Assembly (NCBI GenBank): GCA_020747065.1 | Contig: JAGMVK010000007.1 | Coordinates: forward strand, 1,364,001 to 1,428,000 | DNA: 64,000 bases | Direction of reading: 5' to 3' | Source: Cadophora sp. MPI-SDFR-AT-0126 | Lineage: Eukaryota > Ascomycota > Leotiomycetes > Helotiales > Ploettnerulaceae | In this document: positions 34,459 to 44,709 of the stretch, in pieces | Layout: the number at the start of each line of letters is the position of its first letter | Position numbering within the stretch: position 1 is the first letter of the stretch | Notes under the pieces: model-generated | The model's database searches: none | What the model was told of the DNA's origin: nothing | The model's input: only the letters and a program-made list of their open reading frames with translations | Position numbers and translations under genes: made by a program

Positions 34459-34933
34459 TTAGAAGGTAGTGCAGGCTTTGTGATATATAAGTTCAAAAAC
34501 ACAGGCCATGAATTCTAGCTCTTTGCCTGTATTTGATATCTTTTTCCTTTAAGGAAAAAGATATTCTTACTATCAATTTCTACTTTATCCTTATTTTAGT
34601 ATTTAAACAAGCCTCATACGAAACGGTGACCATATGTTGAGGTACATTAACTGACCGCCTTCGAGTCGAGAAAACCGCGGTTAGCATTTAAAACCCAACG
34701 TTAGAAAGCAAAGATCGGATTCATGATTCAATATAGTGTCAAGACTCTACGCTTGCTCCAATTCACTGCCATCTAGCTTTCGTTGTTGAGAAGTGAGTAA
34801 TGATGTTGCGACATGCATTCAAAGAAAAAGTCTGTTTTGTTTTTGCTCAACTGCCCCTCATTTACCCCGCCAAACCTTGCTCAAGCTGACCCCAAAGCAT
34901 TTCCCCAAGCTCTACTACGCAAAACGACTCAAG
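34459..34933. other. Intergenic, RRN6 3' side and PITH gene promoter
   Basis: About 475 bp. The one striking element is a 14-bp perfect inverted repeat with a one-base centre at 34536-34564. An upstream in-frame extension of the PITH gene from 34793 exists but has poor content, so it is not used. Confidence 0.6.
34536..34564. repeat. 14-bp perfect inverted repeat with one-base centre
   Basis: ATATCTTTTTCCTT (34536-34549) and its exact reverse complement AAGGAAAAAGATAT (34551-34564) flank a single T, 78 bases after the RRN6 stop. As RNA it could form a stem only if a few central pairs open for the loop. It could aid 3'-end formation or be a protein site. Confidence 0.9.
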
Positions 34934-35670
34934 ATGTCTAGCCACTGCCATGATGAGCACGAACATTCAGGTCACGGTCACAATCATGCAGGCCACGATC
35001 ACTCGGACGACATAACTCCAGCCCTGCAATACTCGCTCTACCAGCACATCAACTTCGACGATATCAACACGCTTAACGAAGCAGAAGCTGACTCGGGAAA
35101 AGCTATTGTTAAGAAGACATGGGCCGAGAGATTAGAACCCGAGCCAGAGCTTGAGAGTGATGCTGATGAGCAGCTGCTCATACACATTCCGTATGTTTGA
35201 GGCCAATCTTGAATACTGAAATGCCCTTTGGTCCAAAGGAATGGCTAACACCAATATCCAACAGCTTCACCGGCCAAGTGAAGCTCCACTCGATCTTGAT
35301 TCGCACTTCGCCCTCTTCATCCGCGCCCCAGACCCTCAAAGTCTTCATCAATCGCGACGATCTCGACTTCTCCGCTGCTTCAGACCTATCTCCAGTCCAA
35401 GAATTCAAGCTCTCGCAGACGTCCGAGGTGCAGGATATTCAGGTCAAAAGGGCATTGTTTGGAAAGGTTCAAAGTCTGACGCTGTTTGTGGAGGATAATT
35501 ATGGCGAGGATCAGAGCAGGATTAGTTATTTGGGATTCAAGGGAGATTGGATGCAGTTAGGAAGGGCGCCGACGAATATACTTTATGAGGCCGCGGCGAA
35601 TCCGAGTGATCATGCAGTAAAAGGTACATCTGTCAATCAGATGGGTAGCCATCTCGGGGGAGGGTATTGA
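34934..35670 (+). CDS. PITH domain protein (PITHD1-like)
   Basis: Two exons, 34934-35190 and 35265-35670, joined over a 74-nt GTATGT...CAACAG intron, give 220 residues. A His-rich N-terminus (MSSHCHDEHEHSGHGHNHAG) may bind metal. The PITH domain follows: ALQYSLYQHINFDDINTLNE, KAIVKKTWAERLEPEP, LLIHIPFTGQVKLHSILIRT, KVFINRDDLDFSAASDL, ALFGKVQSLTLFVEDNYG, and the terminal TRISYLGFKG-like SRISYLGFKGDWMQLGRAP. PITH proteins, related to the C-terminal domain of thioredoxin-like TXNL1, bind the 26S proteasome in some organisms; the fungal role is not established. There is no thioredoxin domain here. Confidence 0.92.
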
Positions 35671-35923
35671 GGGGGCAATTTCGAAGGAGGGCTACCGAAT
35701 AAAACAGCAAGGTAATGGAATGGAAGTCTTTCGGTATGGTAGATTGGCTTTCTCGTCTGTGATTTTTTCTTACTGACGAATCTCTAGCAATAATGTGATG
35801 ATACCAATCAATTCAAGAAGCCGAATGCATAGAATGCTTGGACAACGCAACCAAATGGATCACACGCTTCCCGGACCAAGATTTTTGACGATTTGTGCAT
35901 TGAATTTGAGGTGATTCTCTCGA

Positions 35924-36803
35924 CTACATGAAATCGCTCAAGTATCCTTCCTCACGGTTCTGATTATTCGCCTCATCAGAATCTTGCTCTTGGAAAAGCT
36001 CATCATAGGCATGATCCTTCTGCCACTTCTTCTGCTTTCTCTCCTCGGCTATTCTGGCTTCTTCTTTCTTCTGCAGTAGTGTTAGCAAGGAAGAACAAAA
36101 AACTTTGTTCAAACTGCTGAAGTACGTACTCTTTCCAGTCTGGCGGCCTGGTCCCTCTTCCTCACAGCCTTCAACTTATCTTCTCTCTCCATTTGCAAGT
36201 CCGGGAACTTCTCGACCTTGGTCTTGTTAAGACGATTGACGATTGGGTTCTCCCGTTGTGGAACGAGGATTCTCTTAACCTACAGGGCTCTACTGTCAGC
36301 AAGATTTTCTCCAGGAGGATCTCTAGCCACGCGAACCTTTCGAGGATCCTTGAAGCCGACCTGACCAACTGCCATAGAGCCATCTTTCTTCAGATTTGAC
36401 CATGGAGTGTAGATGATGGTGACATTGTCCTTCTTATTGCCTTTTGAATAAATTTAGCCTCACGTGTCGGCAAATTCTTATTGAGAATCTCTGACAGACC
36501 TTCAATCGAATTGGCCTTTGTTAGCTGTGCACAATCGGTCAAAACTCCCTCATTGATCGACTCCCAGCTTTCGCCTTCCTTCATGCGGAGGTAAATATGT
36601 GCACTGGACAGTTTGTCCGCATGGAACCACACATCTTCCTCGAGGCCATATTTGATCAGGTCCTCGTCTACAATGCCATTGTGTCAGTATGACAGAGACC
36701 CCACACTTTCATAAACCTAGGGATACACACTCTCGACTTTATCTTTACCAGCATAAATTTCAGCAGAAGGAGACACCGCATTGGAGGTAAAGTAGTAAAC
36801 CAT
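35924..36803 (-). CDS. JLP2: CCDC25 / JLP2 family, NFACT-R (DUF814) domain protein
   Basis: Five exons, 36803-36731, 36667-36500, 36440-36337, 36279-36130 and 36070-35924, give 213 residues, close to the ~210 usual for the family. The NFACT-R domain reads [57 protein letters not shown], then [17 protein letters not shown] and [20 protein letters not shown]. The C-terminus is a charged coiled coil ([20 protein letters not shown]) ending EGYLSDFM. The family includes human CCDC25 and yeast Jlp2; related NFACT proteins act in ribosome quality control, but the function of this branch is not firmly known in fungi. Introns are 57-63 nt; the third has the unusual donor GTTCGC. It is divergent from the uL3m gene with 206 bp between starts. 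Confidence 0.9.
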
Positions 36804-37009
36804 GGTGGCTAAATTCAAGCACCGGTCTCATCGCCGTTCCATGTTCATCGCGAGACAAGATAGTTTTTGGTTAGCGAGGAAAGATTTCTGATATTGGGTG
36901 CTACACCGGCTCGTTTCGGCCGCCGTAGTCGCTCCTGGCTGCCAGAATATTATTTACTCAGTCAGAAGCTTGAGGCCTTCACAACCTCACGTCAGTCCTA
37001 AAGCCCACA
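36804..37009. promoter_or_regulatory. Shared divergent promoter, JLP2 and uL3m genes
   Basis: A 206-bp interval between divergent start codons; no specific motif claimed. Confidence 0.45.
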
Positions 37010-37927
37010 ATGGCACCCAAGCTACCAACAAGTTGGGCGCAACTCCCACCGTCATTCCTCCTCCCCGACGCTTTCCTCCCATTGACCGCGAAGCGCGGCG
37101 TCAAATATGGCTGGACGACAGCACCAGCACGAGCGAAGCCAGCTAGATTCAATCAGAAGACTGCCGGCCTCCCAGTCCTCGAGCAATCGCCTGCCGCAGC
37201 GCTCAAGCGCAAAGAATTTACACTACCATTGAGGACGGGAGCATTGGCTGTTAAGAAGGGCATGACTGCTTTGTACGATCCAGAGACGGGAATCAGAACA
37301 CCTTGTACCGTTCTGCAATTTGATAGAGTGCAGGTGGTGTCTCACAAGACGAGGGAGAAGAATGGTTACTATGCAGTGCAGGTTGGAGCTGGGTGGAAAC
37401 ATCAGGATAATGTTACGAGACCGCTCTTAGGACATTTTGCGGGTGCGAAGGTCGCTCCTAAGAGATTCGTTTCCGAATTCAGAGTCAAGGATGAGACGGG
37501 GCTTTTGAAGGTTGGGGATACTATTGGACCAGAATGGTTCCTCGAGGGACAATATGTTGATACGAGGTCGGATTGTAGGGGGATGGGATGGGCAGGTGGT
37601 ATGAAGAGATGGGGTTTCAAAGGTCAGCCCGCTTCTCACGGTAACTCGAAGACACATCGTGCTATGGGTTCTTCTGGTGCTTCGCAAGGAAGTGGTTCGA
37701 GAGTTTTGCCGGGAAAGAAGATGCCCGGTCGGATGGGAGGGAATCAGGTTACGATACAGAACATCAAGGTGCTGAAGGTGGATGCTGAGAAGGGACTGTT
37801 GATTCTGAATGGCTGTCTTGCTGGACCCAAGGGATGCATTGTCAAGATACAGGATGCGATCAAGAAGCCATGGCCTGTTATTCCAGGAGAGGAGATAAAG
37901 GAGGAGCTGGCCACAGCAGCAGCATAG
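37010..37927 (+). CDS. MRPL9: Mitochondrial large-subunit ribosomal protein uL3m
   Basis: An intronless 305-residue frame. The L3 fold is clear: PLRTGALAVKKGMTALYDPE, PCTVLQFDRVQVVSHKT, GYYAVQVGAG, EFRVKDETGLLKVGDTIGPE, KRWGFKGQPASHGNSKTHRA, GSSGASQGSGSRVLPGKKMP, GRMGGNQVTIQNIKVLKVD and LAGPKGCIVKIQDA. It corresponds to yeast Mrpl9, a 54S mitoribosome subunit near the peptidyl transferase centre. The N-terminal 60 residues are Ala/Pro/Lys rich and compatible with mitochondrial import, though not a classic amphipathic presequence. ATG context ACAATGG is favourable; no better upstream start is in frame. Confidence 0.92.
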   Translation: MAPKLPTSWAQLPPSFLLPDAFLPLTAKRGVKYGWTTAPARAKPARFNQKTAGLPVLEQSPAAALKRKEFTLPLRTGALAVKKGMTALYDPETGIRTPCTVLQFDRVQVVSHKTREKNGYYAVQVGAGWKHQDNVTRPLLGHFAGAKVAPKRFVSEFRVKDETGLLKVGDTIGPEWFLEGQYVDTRSDCRGMGWAGGMKRWGFKGQPASHGNSKTHRAMGSSGASQGSGSRVLPGKKMPGRMGGNQVTIQNIKVLKVDAEKGLLILNGCLAGPKGCIVKIQDAIKKPWPVIPGEEIKEELATAAA

Positions 37928-38108
37928 AGGAACATATTTGTACAGTAGATCATTTGTAGAATACATGTGGCATAGACCGGGGCGTTTTGAGCAGAAAATC
38001 CCAAGTACGCCATTGCAATGCATTCCATCATTCTCTTCCATTCATTCCCTTTGAACCCAGTCTAAATCTTCACTTTTCAACTCGTCTCAAGTCTCACTCT
38101 CCAAACAT

Positions 38109-38806
38109 CTAACCCGACAAATTCGGCGCATAGCTTCCTCTCCCAACCTTCTTCGGCTCGTCCTCATCCAACTCAATGCCCTTGAACGGATCGCTCCCAT
38201 CCAGCAAATCAATCTTCTTCCCATCCCTCGTCTCCAAACTCCACTCCGTCGTAACAAACATGCCCTGCCTGCCCAGCCTATGACTCTTAAACCTCATCGT
38301 ACCACTGTCTGCACTACCCTTCACGGCAAAATGAATATCGATCTTGCCGTGCAGCATGTTCATCTCGCCCCAGATCCACGGCATCTGGCTCTTGAAGTAT
38401 ATCTCTTCGCCGAGGTACTCGCGTGCCTTTGGAGACGTACGCAAGGCATACATGGTCGAGGAGACCACGCTGCTGGAGGACTTTTGGTAGTTGAAGATGC
38501 CGAGCGTGGAGGAGATGAGGATTACGAGGAAGATTGGAATCGTGCGGACCCATTTCATGCCATTTTCGGGGATGTCTTCACTTCGTCTTAGCCAATTGCT
38601 ATGGTTTATCCTCTCCACAAGCGTGAAGAGATGTAATGGAAGTACATACCAGGCAATTCCCGATCCGCTCTCCTCGTCATCAAAGGCCCATCACCAGGTT
38701 TCGGCGGCGCAACCAAGGTCCTCCTCTGCGGCTTGGAATTCCTCGAAATGACAGGCCGAGCTCTAAAAAGCGCCCTCGAGCGCAGCAATCGCTGAAACGG
38801 CAACAT
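38109..38806 (-). CDS. COA1: Cytochrome c oxidase assembly factor Coa1
   Basis: Two exons, 38806-38650 and 38575-38109, with a 74-nt intron, give 207 residues. The N-terminus is Arg-rich (LPFQRLLRSRALFRARPVIS) as in mitochondrial presequences, followed by RRTLVAPPKPGDGPLMTRRA. Splicing gives DRELPDIPENGMKWVRTIPI, a transmembrane span IFLVILISSTLGIFNY, then SSSSVVSSTMYALRTSPKAR and a soluble domain. This is the Coa1 pattern. Coa1 is an inner-membrane protein that, with Shy1 and Mss51, couples Cox1 synthesis to complex IV assembly. The stop is preceded by VGRGSYAPNLSG. The acceptor at 38575 was chosen because nearer alternatives do not give a continuous frame. It is divergent from the membrane protein gene at 39001. 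Confidence 0.88.
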
Positions 38807-39000
38807 CTTAAGAGAGCGCTTCGTCGGCGTTCGAGAGAATGCTGTTCTGGAGCTTGCGAGTGTAGAGTGGTTCGAGATTTAAGGTGTTTGCTCGGTTTGC
38901 TTTTGGCGAGGCTGTGATGTTGGGATTTCCTCCGTTCTTCAGGTTCCTGATTTCCGGAGTTGTTTGCAAACAACGACCGACACATTTACTTGTGCGTAAT
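38807..39000. promoter_or_regulatory. Shared divergent promoter, COA1 and a membrane protein gene
   Basis: A 194-bp interval between divergent starts; compact and non-coding as far as can be seen. Confidence 0.45.
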
Positions 39001-39787
39001 ATGGCGACGGCGAGATTAAGAAAGACATTCAAGTATCCGACGGATACTGGTTCTGAGGATGAGGGCCCCGAGGCTATGGATGAAGAAGGTATGTTTTCAG
39101 TTCTCCAAGGCCACTGTTTTGCAGCCTTCTCTTCACCTTACAATACCCGTCACATCAACTCAAGTAGAGCAAAATATAGCAAGGGCAAATCAAGAATATG
39201 AGTACGTAGCTGACATATTGATAGAACAAGACCACCTCATCCAAACAATGCAACAAGAAAACGCAACCCGCAACGCCCAATACTCCACGCTCCTCCTCGC
39301 CGTCTCTCTGATCAGCATCCTCCCCTATATCCGCACCCTCTTCACCCCCAGCACAACACTCCTCTCCCTCCTAAGCATAACGTCTCTCCTCTCAACCGCC
39401 TACCTGATCCACATCCTACCACCCCACATCACCGGCCTCCAGTACCTCGACAACCTCAATACATCCTCCTCTTCCTCCACATCATCCTCCGCACCGCGCA
39501 GTCTTGCCTCAAGGAAAGCAGCGCTAGTACAAGCGGGCTTCGGTGGTGGTCCGATTGAAAAGCATTTGCCGTTACTGAATTGCGGGTTGTGCGTCGTGCT
39601 TGTTGGGCTGGGAGGGGTGGTGGGGAGGAAGCTGGAGGGAAGCGGGGGTGGGAGGGGGCTTTGGTGGGGGTTTGAGTGGTTGCCTGCGGGGGTCTGGGGC
39701 GTGACGGTGTTGGCGAAGTGGGTTATGGGGAGTGTAGATCCGGAGGGGGAGTTGGGGAGGTTGAGGTATGAGTTGAGGGGTGCTTAG
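39001..39787 (+). CDS. Unrecognised four-helix membrane protein
   Basis: Two exons, 39001-39088 and 39168-39787, give about 235 residues; the acceptor has two AGs three bases apart (CAAGTAG), so one residue is uncertain. The soluble N-terminus is acidic and helical (EDEGPEAMDEE, then NIARANQEYEYVADILIEQD and HLIQTMQQENATRNAQYS). Four hydrophobic stretches follow: LLLAVSLISILPYIRTLF, LLSLLSITSLLSTAYLIHIL, LNCGLCVVLVGLGGVVG and LPAGVWGVTVLAKWVMG, with a Ser-rich loop (NTSSSSSTSSSAPRS) between the second and third. I do not recognise a named family; the location is probably an intracellular membrane. Base use shifts strongly within exon 2, from C/T-rich to G-rich. Confidence 0.72.
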
Positions 39788-40301
39788 GGTGGCTCCTCGG
39801 ATATTGTGTGTTGATATCGTGTTGGAGAGAGAGTATTTTGCGCCTTGGAGAACCTTGGATGGTGAGGAGTATGGAGTTTCACTTAGGAAATTTGATATGG
39901 TGTTAAATTGGCACAGCATCTTATGTTGAAAAGGTCGTTCTGGATATCATGCTTTGTACAATAGGAGAGATCATTGTTCGTGTTCAGCTACCAGAAGTGG
40001 AGATCTAGTGTGACTTGTTCAACTTTATACTCCTAAAGTCAAAGTGTACCCGTAATACCATTTCTTTACTTTGAACTTGGCAATTTCCTTGCCCATATTA
40101 TGATAAGGTACTTTCCCTGTCTCGCCCCGAATCTACACAGCTACATCTCATGCCTCGTCACGACAACTCGCTTACTTCTAAACAGGCATCGTGAAGACAA
40201 CAGATTCATGAATTTAGTGATTTTTTTTTTTAGAATCTGTTCTATTGTAAATCTATGCTAACGTTCTCATTTTTAGCTCCTCACGTTACTCCTCACCACC
40301 C
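39788..40301. other. Convergent intergenic region before PHO81
   Basis: About 510 bp between convergent 3' ends, AT-rich towards 40200, with a T run near 40219-40231. No gene is supported. Confidence 0.6.
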
Positions 40302-43300
40302 TCACATGTCAATGCTCTCATTAAACTGTAATACACCATTCGCTTTCAGAACTCCATCAATACCCTCTGGTAATCTCGGGAATGGATCATCCAAGATGCC
40401 CATATCTACCTGCTGCTCTGCCGATCTGTCTGTAACGAGTACGAGACCTTGTGCTTTGATTGCTTCGATCAATGCTGGCACCATGTCCTGTAACTCGTTA
40501 GCACTTCATTCAGAGCATAGAAAGTCAGGGAGGCTTACCAATAGCCGGGAGGAACATATCAAACCCATGAAATTATTGTTCTGCGCAATCCTGACGGCCT
40601 CCTTGATAGAAGTCGTTCTTCTTCCACTACTCAGAATCGAAGACGAAGGTGTAGATTCGCCCTCGCGGCCCAAGTCATTACATAGGAACACTGGGTAGTT
40701 TGGTTGCTTCCAGTTGAGAGCTGTGCACACGGTAGGGTTGAACGAGCTGAAGACGATGGATCTCATAGCGTCTGGGGTCTGCTCCCGCAATGTCCTCGCA
40801 TGGTCGAAGACAACTCCCAAAATTGCGTCACCGAACGCGTTGATATTGACTGTGGGACCGAGTCGGAGCGTCTTCTCTTCTTCTGCAGAAGGGTAGAGTA
40901 CTTGAAGATTGACGTGCATTCCTGAGGGCAGAAGTGCTAATGCATCTTGCAGCGACACTGCAGAATTTGACAGGATTCGATGCACATCGGCTATGCTCTC
41001 AAGTGGTTGGCTTGGCAGGGCTGATAAGTCTCCGGCTTTGTTTGCGTGGCGTGAGCCAGCACTGATGAACTGAGCGTATGTCAGTCTACTAACAGGAAAT
41101 TCGATATCCATATAGTCCATGGTCCATCTGGGCCAGAGAACTGGCACTCCATCACAAGTATGCTGCACAAAGAGCAGGACATAATCTCCCGATAAACTCG
41201 AGCCAGTGATAAATGCGCTCGGCCGATGATCAAACTGGCTGGTAGCTTTCCAATATGTTTCGAAATCGGTGATCTCCAAAGGCTTTCCTCGGAATGGCTT
41301 GATCACTTGGAAGTTGAAAGTGATCTGTCCGATAGCTCTCAGTCTGGGATCGAATAAGGGTAGAGAGCAGTGGCCGGAGCTGCTCATCAGGGCGCGGAAG
41401 GTACTCGGCAGAGCGACTGTTTTCGCAATGACCTTGGCACCGTACGTAGGAAACACATCGAAGTCGATGGCAAAGGAATCTAGATTATCAACCTGGAAGG
41501 AAACAAGTCGGGTATCTTCTTGGAAAGGCAGCAAAATGTTCTTAGGTATTAAATCGGAGAGTTTTGAAGAGATAGTGAGACGAGCCGCAGGATATTTGCT
41601 GTCGTGGAAGAAGGTCATGGGTTGATCACCATTTTCGTCAAAGCTGATCTGGATGAAAGTCTTCGTGTCGAGGAAATTGTGGCCATATCGTCGAAGTGGG
41701 ATGATTGGGGGAGGTAGTTCGAGGTCAGGAATGGCATCGACATCGAGACTCATGGGAACTGGCGCATTGCTTCCTGTCAGAAGCCCAGCCGCTTGTGACG
41801 CTTTTCGACCACCTCGAACGTCCGTAGGTATCGACGAGAGGAGTCTCATACATTCGAGATGGCCTTCCCATGCTGCATAGTACATTGCAGAGAGCTCTTT
41901 CTCATCCAAAATGTTGGTCTGAGCGCCAACATTGAGAAGAGTCTGCATGCAAGGAACGTTACCTTCACTTGCGGCATGGAAAAGAGGAGTCCACGAGTAC
42001 AGCTTGTCGATTTGGTTCAGATTTGCGCCGTAGTACTTCAGCAGGAGAAGTAGTTGTGGTGTCTGTCCTGAACGAGCAACAAGATGCTGAGGATATAAAC
42101 CTTCGGCATCTGGTAGAATATTCGCGCCATGCTTTAGAAGCAGTTCGACGATGGCAACCGAGCCATGCTCACAGGCCAAATTCAACGGGACATGATCCGC
42201 ATCAGATATTGGGTCAATACGAGCAGATCGTGCCAGGAGTCCCTCTGCACATTCGAAGTGTCCATGGATGATCGCATGTATCAGTGGCGTAAAGTTGTCG
42301 TGATCTATAAGGTCGATGGTAGATTGGTCCACTTGTTTACGTCAATTGAGGAACAGATGTCAGGAATAATTAACTCACCATTCAACAAGGCTTCGACCAT
42401 ATCCAATCGCCCATGCATACACGCATAGTGCAAGGGGACACGTCCATACACATCGGTTCTGTTTACGGCGACACCTTTTTCCAGTCCGACCCCTAAGACA
42501 AACGCATTCCCGTATATTGTTGCTTGGTGGAGACAATTTCGTTCATTGATATCATCTTCGGACTGTACATCGACCAGTCCAGTGTCCAATAAGAGTTGCA
42601 AAGAATTCAATGGCCCTTCATTGATTGCTGCGAGGAATGTCCTAGTTATTCGCTCTAATAGAGCAATGTCCCGGGAGCCGTTCGGGTCAGCGGTCTTCAA
42701 TCGCAGCAGCAGATCCTTGAGAGGCTCAAGATTACCAGAGATCACTGTCTCGAGTAGAAGAGTATCGGCGTCACCCTCGTCAGTTCCTAACAAGTGCTGG
42801 CTGCTTACAATGTGATCCGGACTCCTCTCAAAGCTGACATTGTCACCTTCGGACCATGCGCCAAGCTCCTGTAAACTCGTAGTAGCTTGGTCAGAAAGCT
42901 CGCTGATGACTGTTGCATTGAAAAATGGTTGAACCTCAACGGCGCGTGAGAGGTAGAGCTCCTTCGTTTTCGATTTGGACGTTTTGTCCCATTTCTTCAA
43001 GATTTTCGAAAATGCTGTCCCATTGATTTCGACGAATTGCTGGAGCTTGTTGAGATCATTGCCAAACTGTTGGAAGCCTTCCTCGAGGGTGGTAAATTTT
43101 GCGGAGCGTCTGGAGGTGTTCTGGTTCCTTGACTGAAGAACCTTCTTCTTGTCTAGAAGAGTCTTAAGTCTGATTTTAAGCTAATCGGGTTAATTGTGGC
43201 AATTCGGAATTAAGTACAGGAATCCACATACCTCGGCCTCCTTCTGGAGGTAAAAGGCATTGACTTTCTCTAATTCACGCTCCTGATCCGCCGTCAGCAT

Positions 43301-43756
43301 GGCAACCGAAGAAGCCCAGGGCATTGTTGACTTACGAGTTGGAAGAAGAAGGTCGCTTTGTTAGCCTGCAAGGCGGCTTGAGAATCGACGATACCCGCCG
43401 AGCGGTGGACATCATTCAGGGCCAGAAGTGTGGGTGTCGCAGAAAGCTTTTTGATGAGCTGACAGCAAAGAGTTAGCCCACATGCAGCGTCTCTTGGTCA
43501 GAAAGACCGCATTAACAGCCCAAACCGACATTGCTTTTTCCTTGTCTGGTGAATGCAATGGGAAGATCATCGTACCTTCTTGAGAGCCTTGTAGTTGACG
43601 AAACTTGCTGCATACTCCGGGACCTCAAGCTGCCTTTTCTGAATTTGCTTGCCAAACTTCCTAATACACGGACTTCTGTTAGTTTGTCTCGCTCTTCTGC
43701 TCATGTAACATGACTGGAATCATAAAACATGCAGCATGCCGGAGAAGAACGTACAT
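40302..43756 (-). CDS. PHO81: PHO81/NUC-2 phosphate-signalling protein (SPX, ankyrin, GDPD-like)
   Basis: Seven exons: 43756-43755, 43660-43576, 43458-43336, 43282-43232, 43180-42379, 42331-40539 and 40487-40302, giving 1013 residues. The first exon is only AT of the start codon; the G comes from exon 2. Domains: SPX ~1-180 (KFGKQIQKRQLEVPEYAASF, NYKALKKLIKKLSATPTL, FFFQLERELEKVNAFYLQKE); ankyrin repeats ~225-520 (GRVPLHYACMHGRLDMVEAL, FTPLIHAIIHGHFECAEGLL, WTPLFHAASEGNVPCMQTLL); and a C-terminal GDPD-like region ~700-1010 (YVLLFVQHTCDGVPVLWPRW). SPX domains bind inositol pyrophosphates. In yeast Pho81 inhibits the Pho80-Pho85 cyclin-CDK at low phosphate; NUC-2 plays the matching role in Neurospora. 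The catalytic His-Asp of true GDPDs is not visible, so the domain is likely non-enzymatic. Confidence 0.93.
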
Positions 43757-43771
43757 GGTGCGGTGTTGGCA

Positions 43772-43789
43772 CCCGCAGAGCCCTGCGGG
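43772..43789 (-). promoter_or_regulatory. GC-rich hairpin in the PHO81 5' leader
   Basis: CCCGCAG (43772-43778) and CTGCGGG (43783-43789) are exact reverse complements around a four-base loop. The stem begins 15 bases upstream of the split start codon, so it would be in the 5' leader if transcription starts further upstream. Confidence 0.55.
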
Positions 43790-44534
43790 GGCTGGGAACG
43801 AGCGAGAACTTGCAGAAGAAGGGAGAGAAGCGGTATTTCAACAGTCCAGTACCCAGTAGTAGACAAAGTCAAACGTGGGTGATCATGCTCGTTGGTCTGG
43901 ACTAGACTACTGGACAAACAATCCTGCGAAAACAGAGTTTAAGAAAGAAGCTCAGTACGCCGGATATGACGTCGAATTCGATCTTTGGAGGTCAGAAGGT
44001 GGGATGAAAGCACAGGGTAAGTTCAAAGTAGCAATGCGTGCCAGTGCGAAGTTCAGGCTGCATGTGACGCTTCCGTTGGCAGGTGTGGTTTGCTTTAGTG
44101 GCCCCAATTGAGTGGATGAACAGCGTCGGTGCACGCACACATGCACTGTGCAGTTCAATACTAGGATTGCCTAGTCTTCCTTTCATCGACAGGGACAATG
44201 GAAGCTGTCTACAAATAGGTAACAAGTGGGGGTAGACTGATTGCTGGAAGGCGTGATGCGTAAAGTTGACTTGATGTGGTTGTCGTTCTGTATGAAGGGA
44301 GGGTCTTGTCTCGTCTCGTCTGCTGTTGACACTACGGATATCTAGCTTCAATAATTCAGTCGATGGGTGAAAAAAAAACAGTTACCGCAACTAATCGACA
44401 GTTCCCGAATCGTCAGGCAGCCGGAAGACCGAAATTGTCTTAGTGAGGGGCAGCAGCATACTACGGAGGTAATAAAGAAATAAAATGCTGAAGCAGATGC
44501 AGAGCGTGCATGGGCACATGGGCACGTATGGAGA

Positions 44535-44558
44535 GGTGGTGGTGGTGGTGGTGGTGGT
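44535..44558. repeat. GGT trinucleotide repeat, eight copies
   Basis: Eight uninterrupted GGT units within the PHO81-P450 intergenic region. Confidence 0.95.
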
Positions 44559-44699
44559 ACGGCCAGACCCTCCCTTGCCTTGCTCCACAGGCAGAGAAGC
44601 CTTTCGCTTCCGAGGCGCATTTTAGACCCGGATGCCCCCTCTTGTCTCCAGAATTTTCTTTTTTTCGATGAATTTCGGCCAATCAGCAGCGCAAACGAC

Positions 44700-44709
44700 C
44701 CCACGTGGG
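44700..44709. promoter_or_regulatory. CCCACGTGGG palindrome (E-box)
   Basis: A 10-bp perfect palindrome containing CACGTG followed by GG. Pho4/NUC-1 type bHLH factors prefer CACGTGGG or CACGTG. It lies about 945 bp upstream of PHO81 and 1.05 kb upstream of the P450. Functional use is an inference. Confidence 0.4.
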
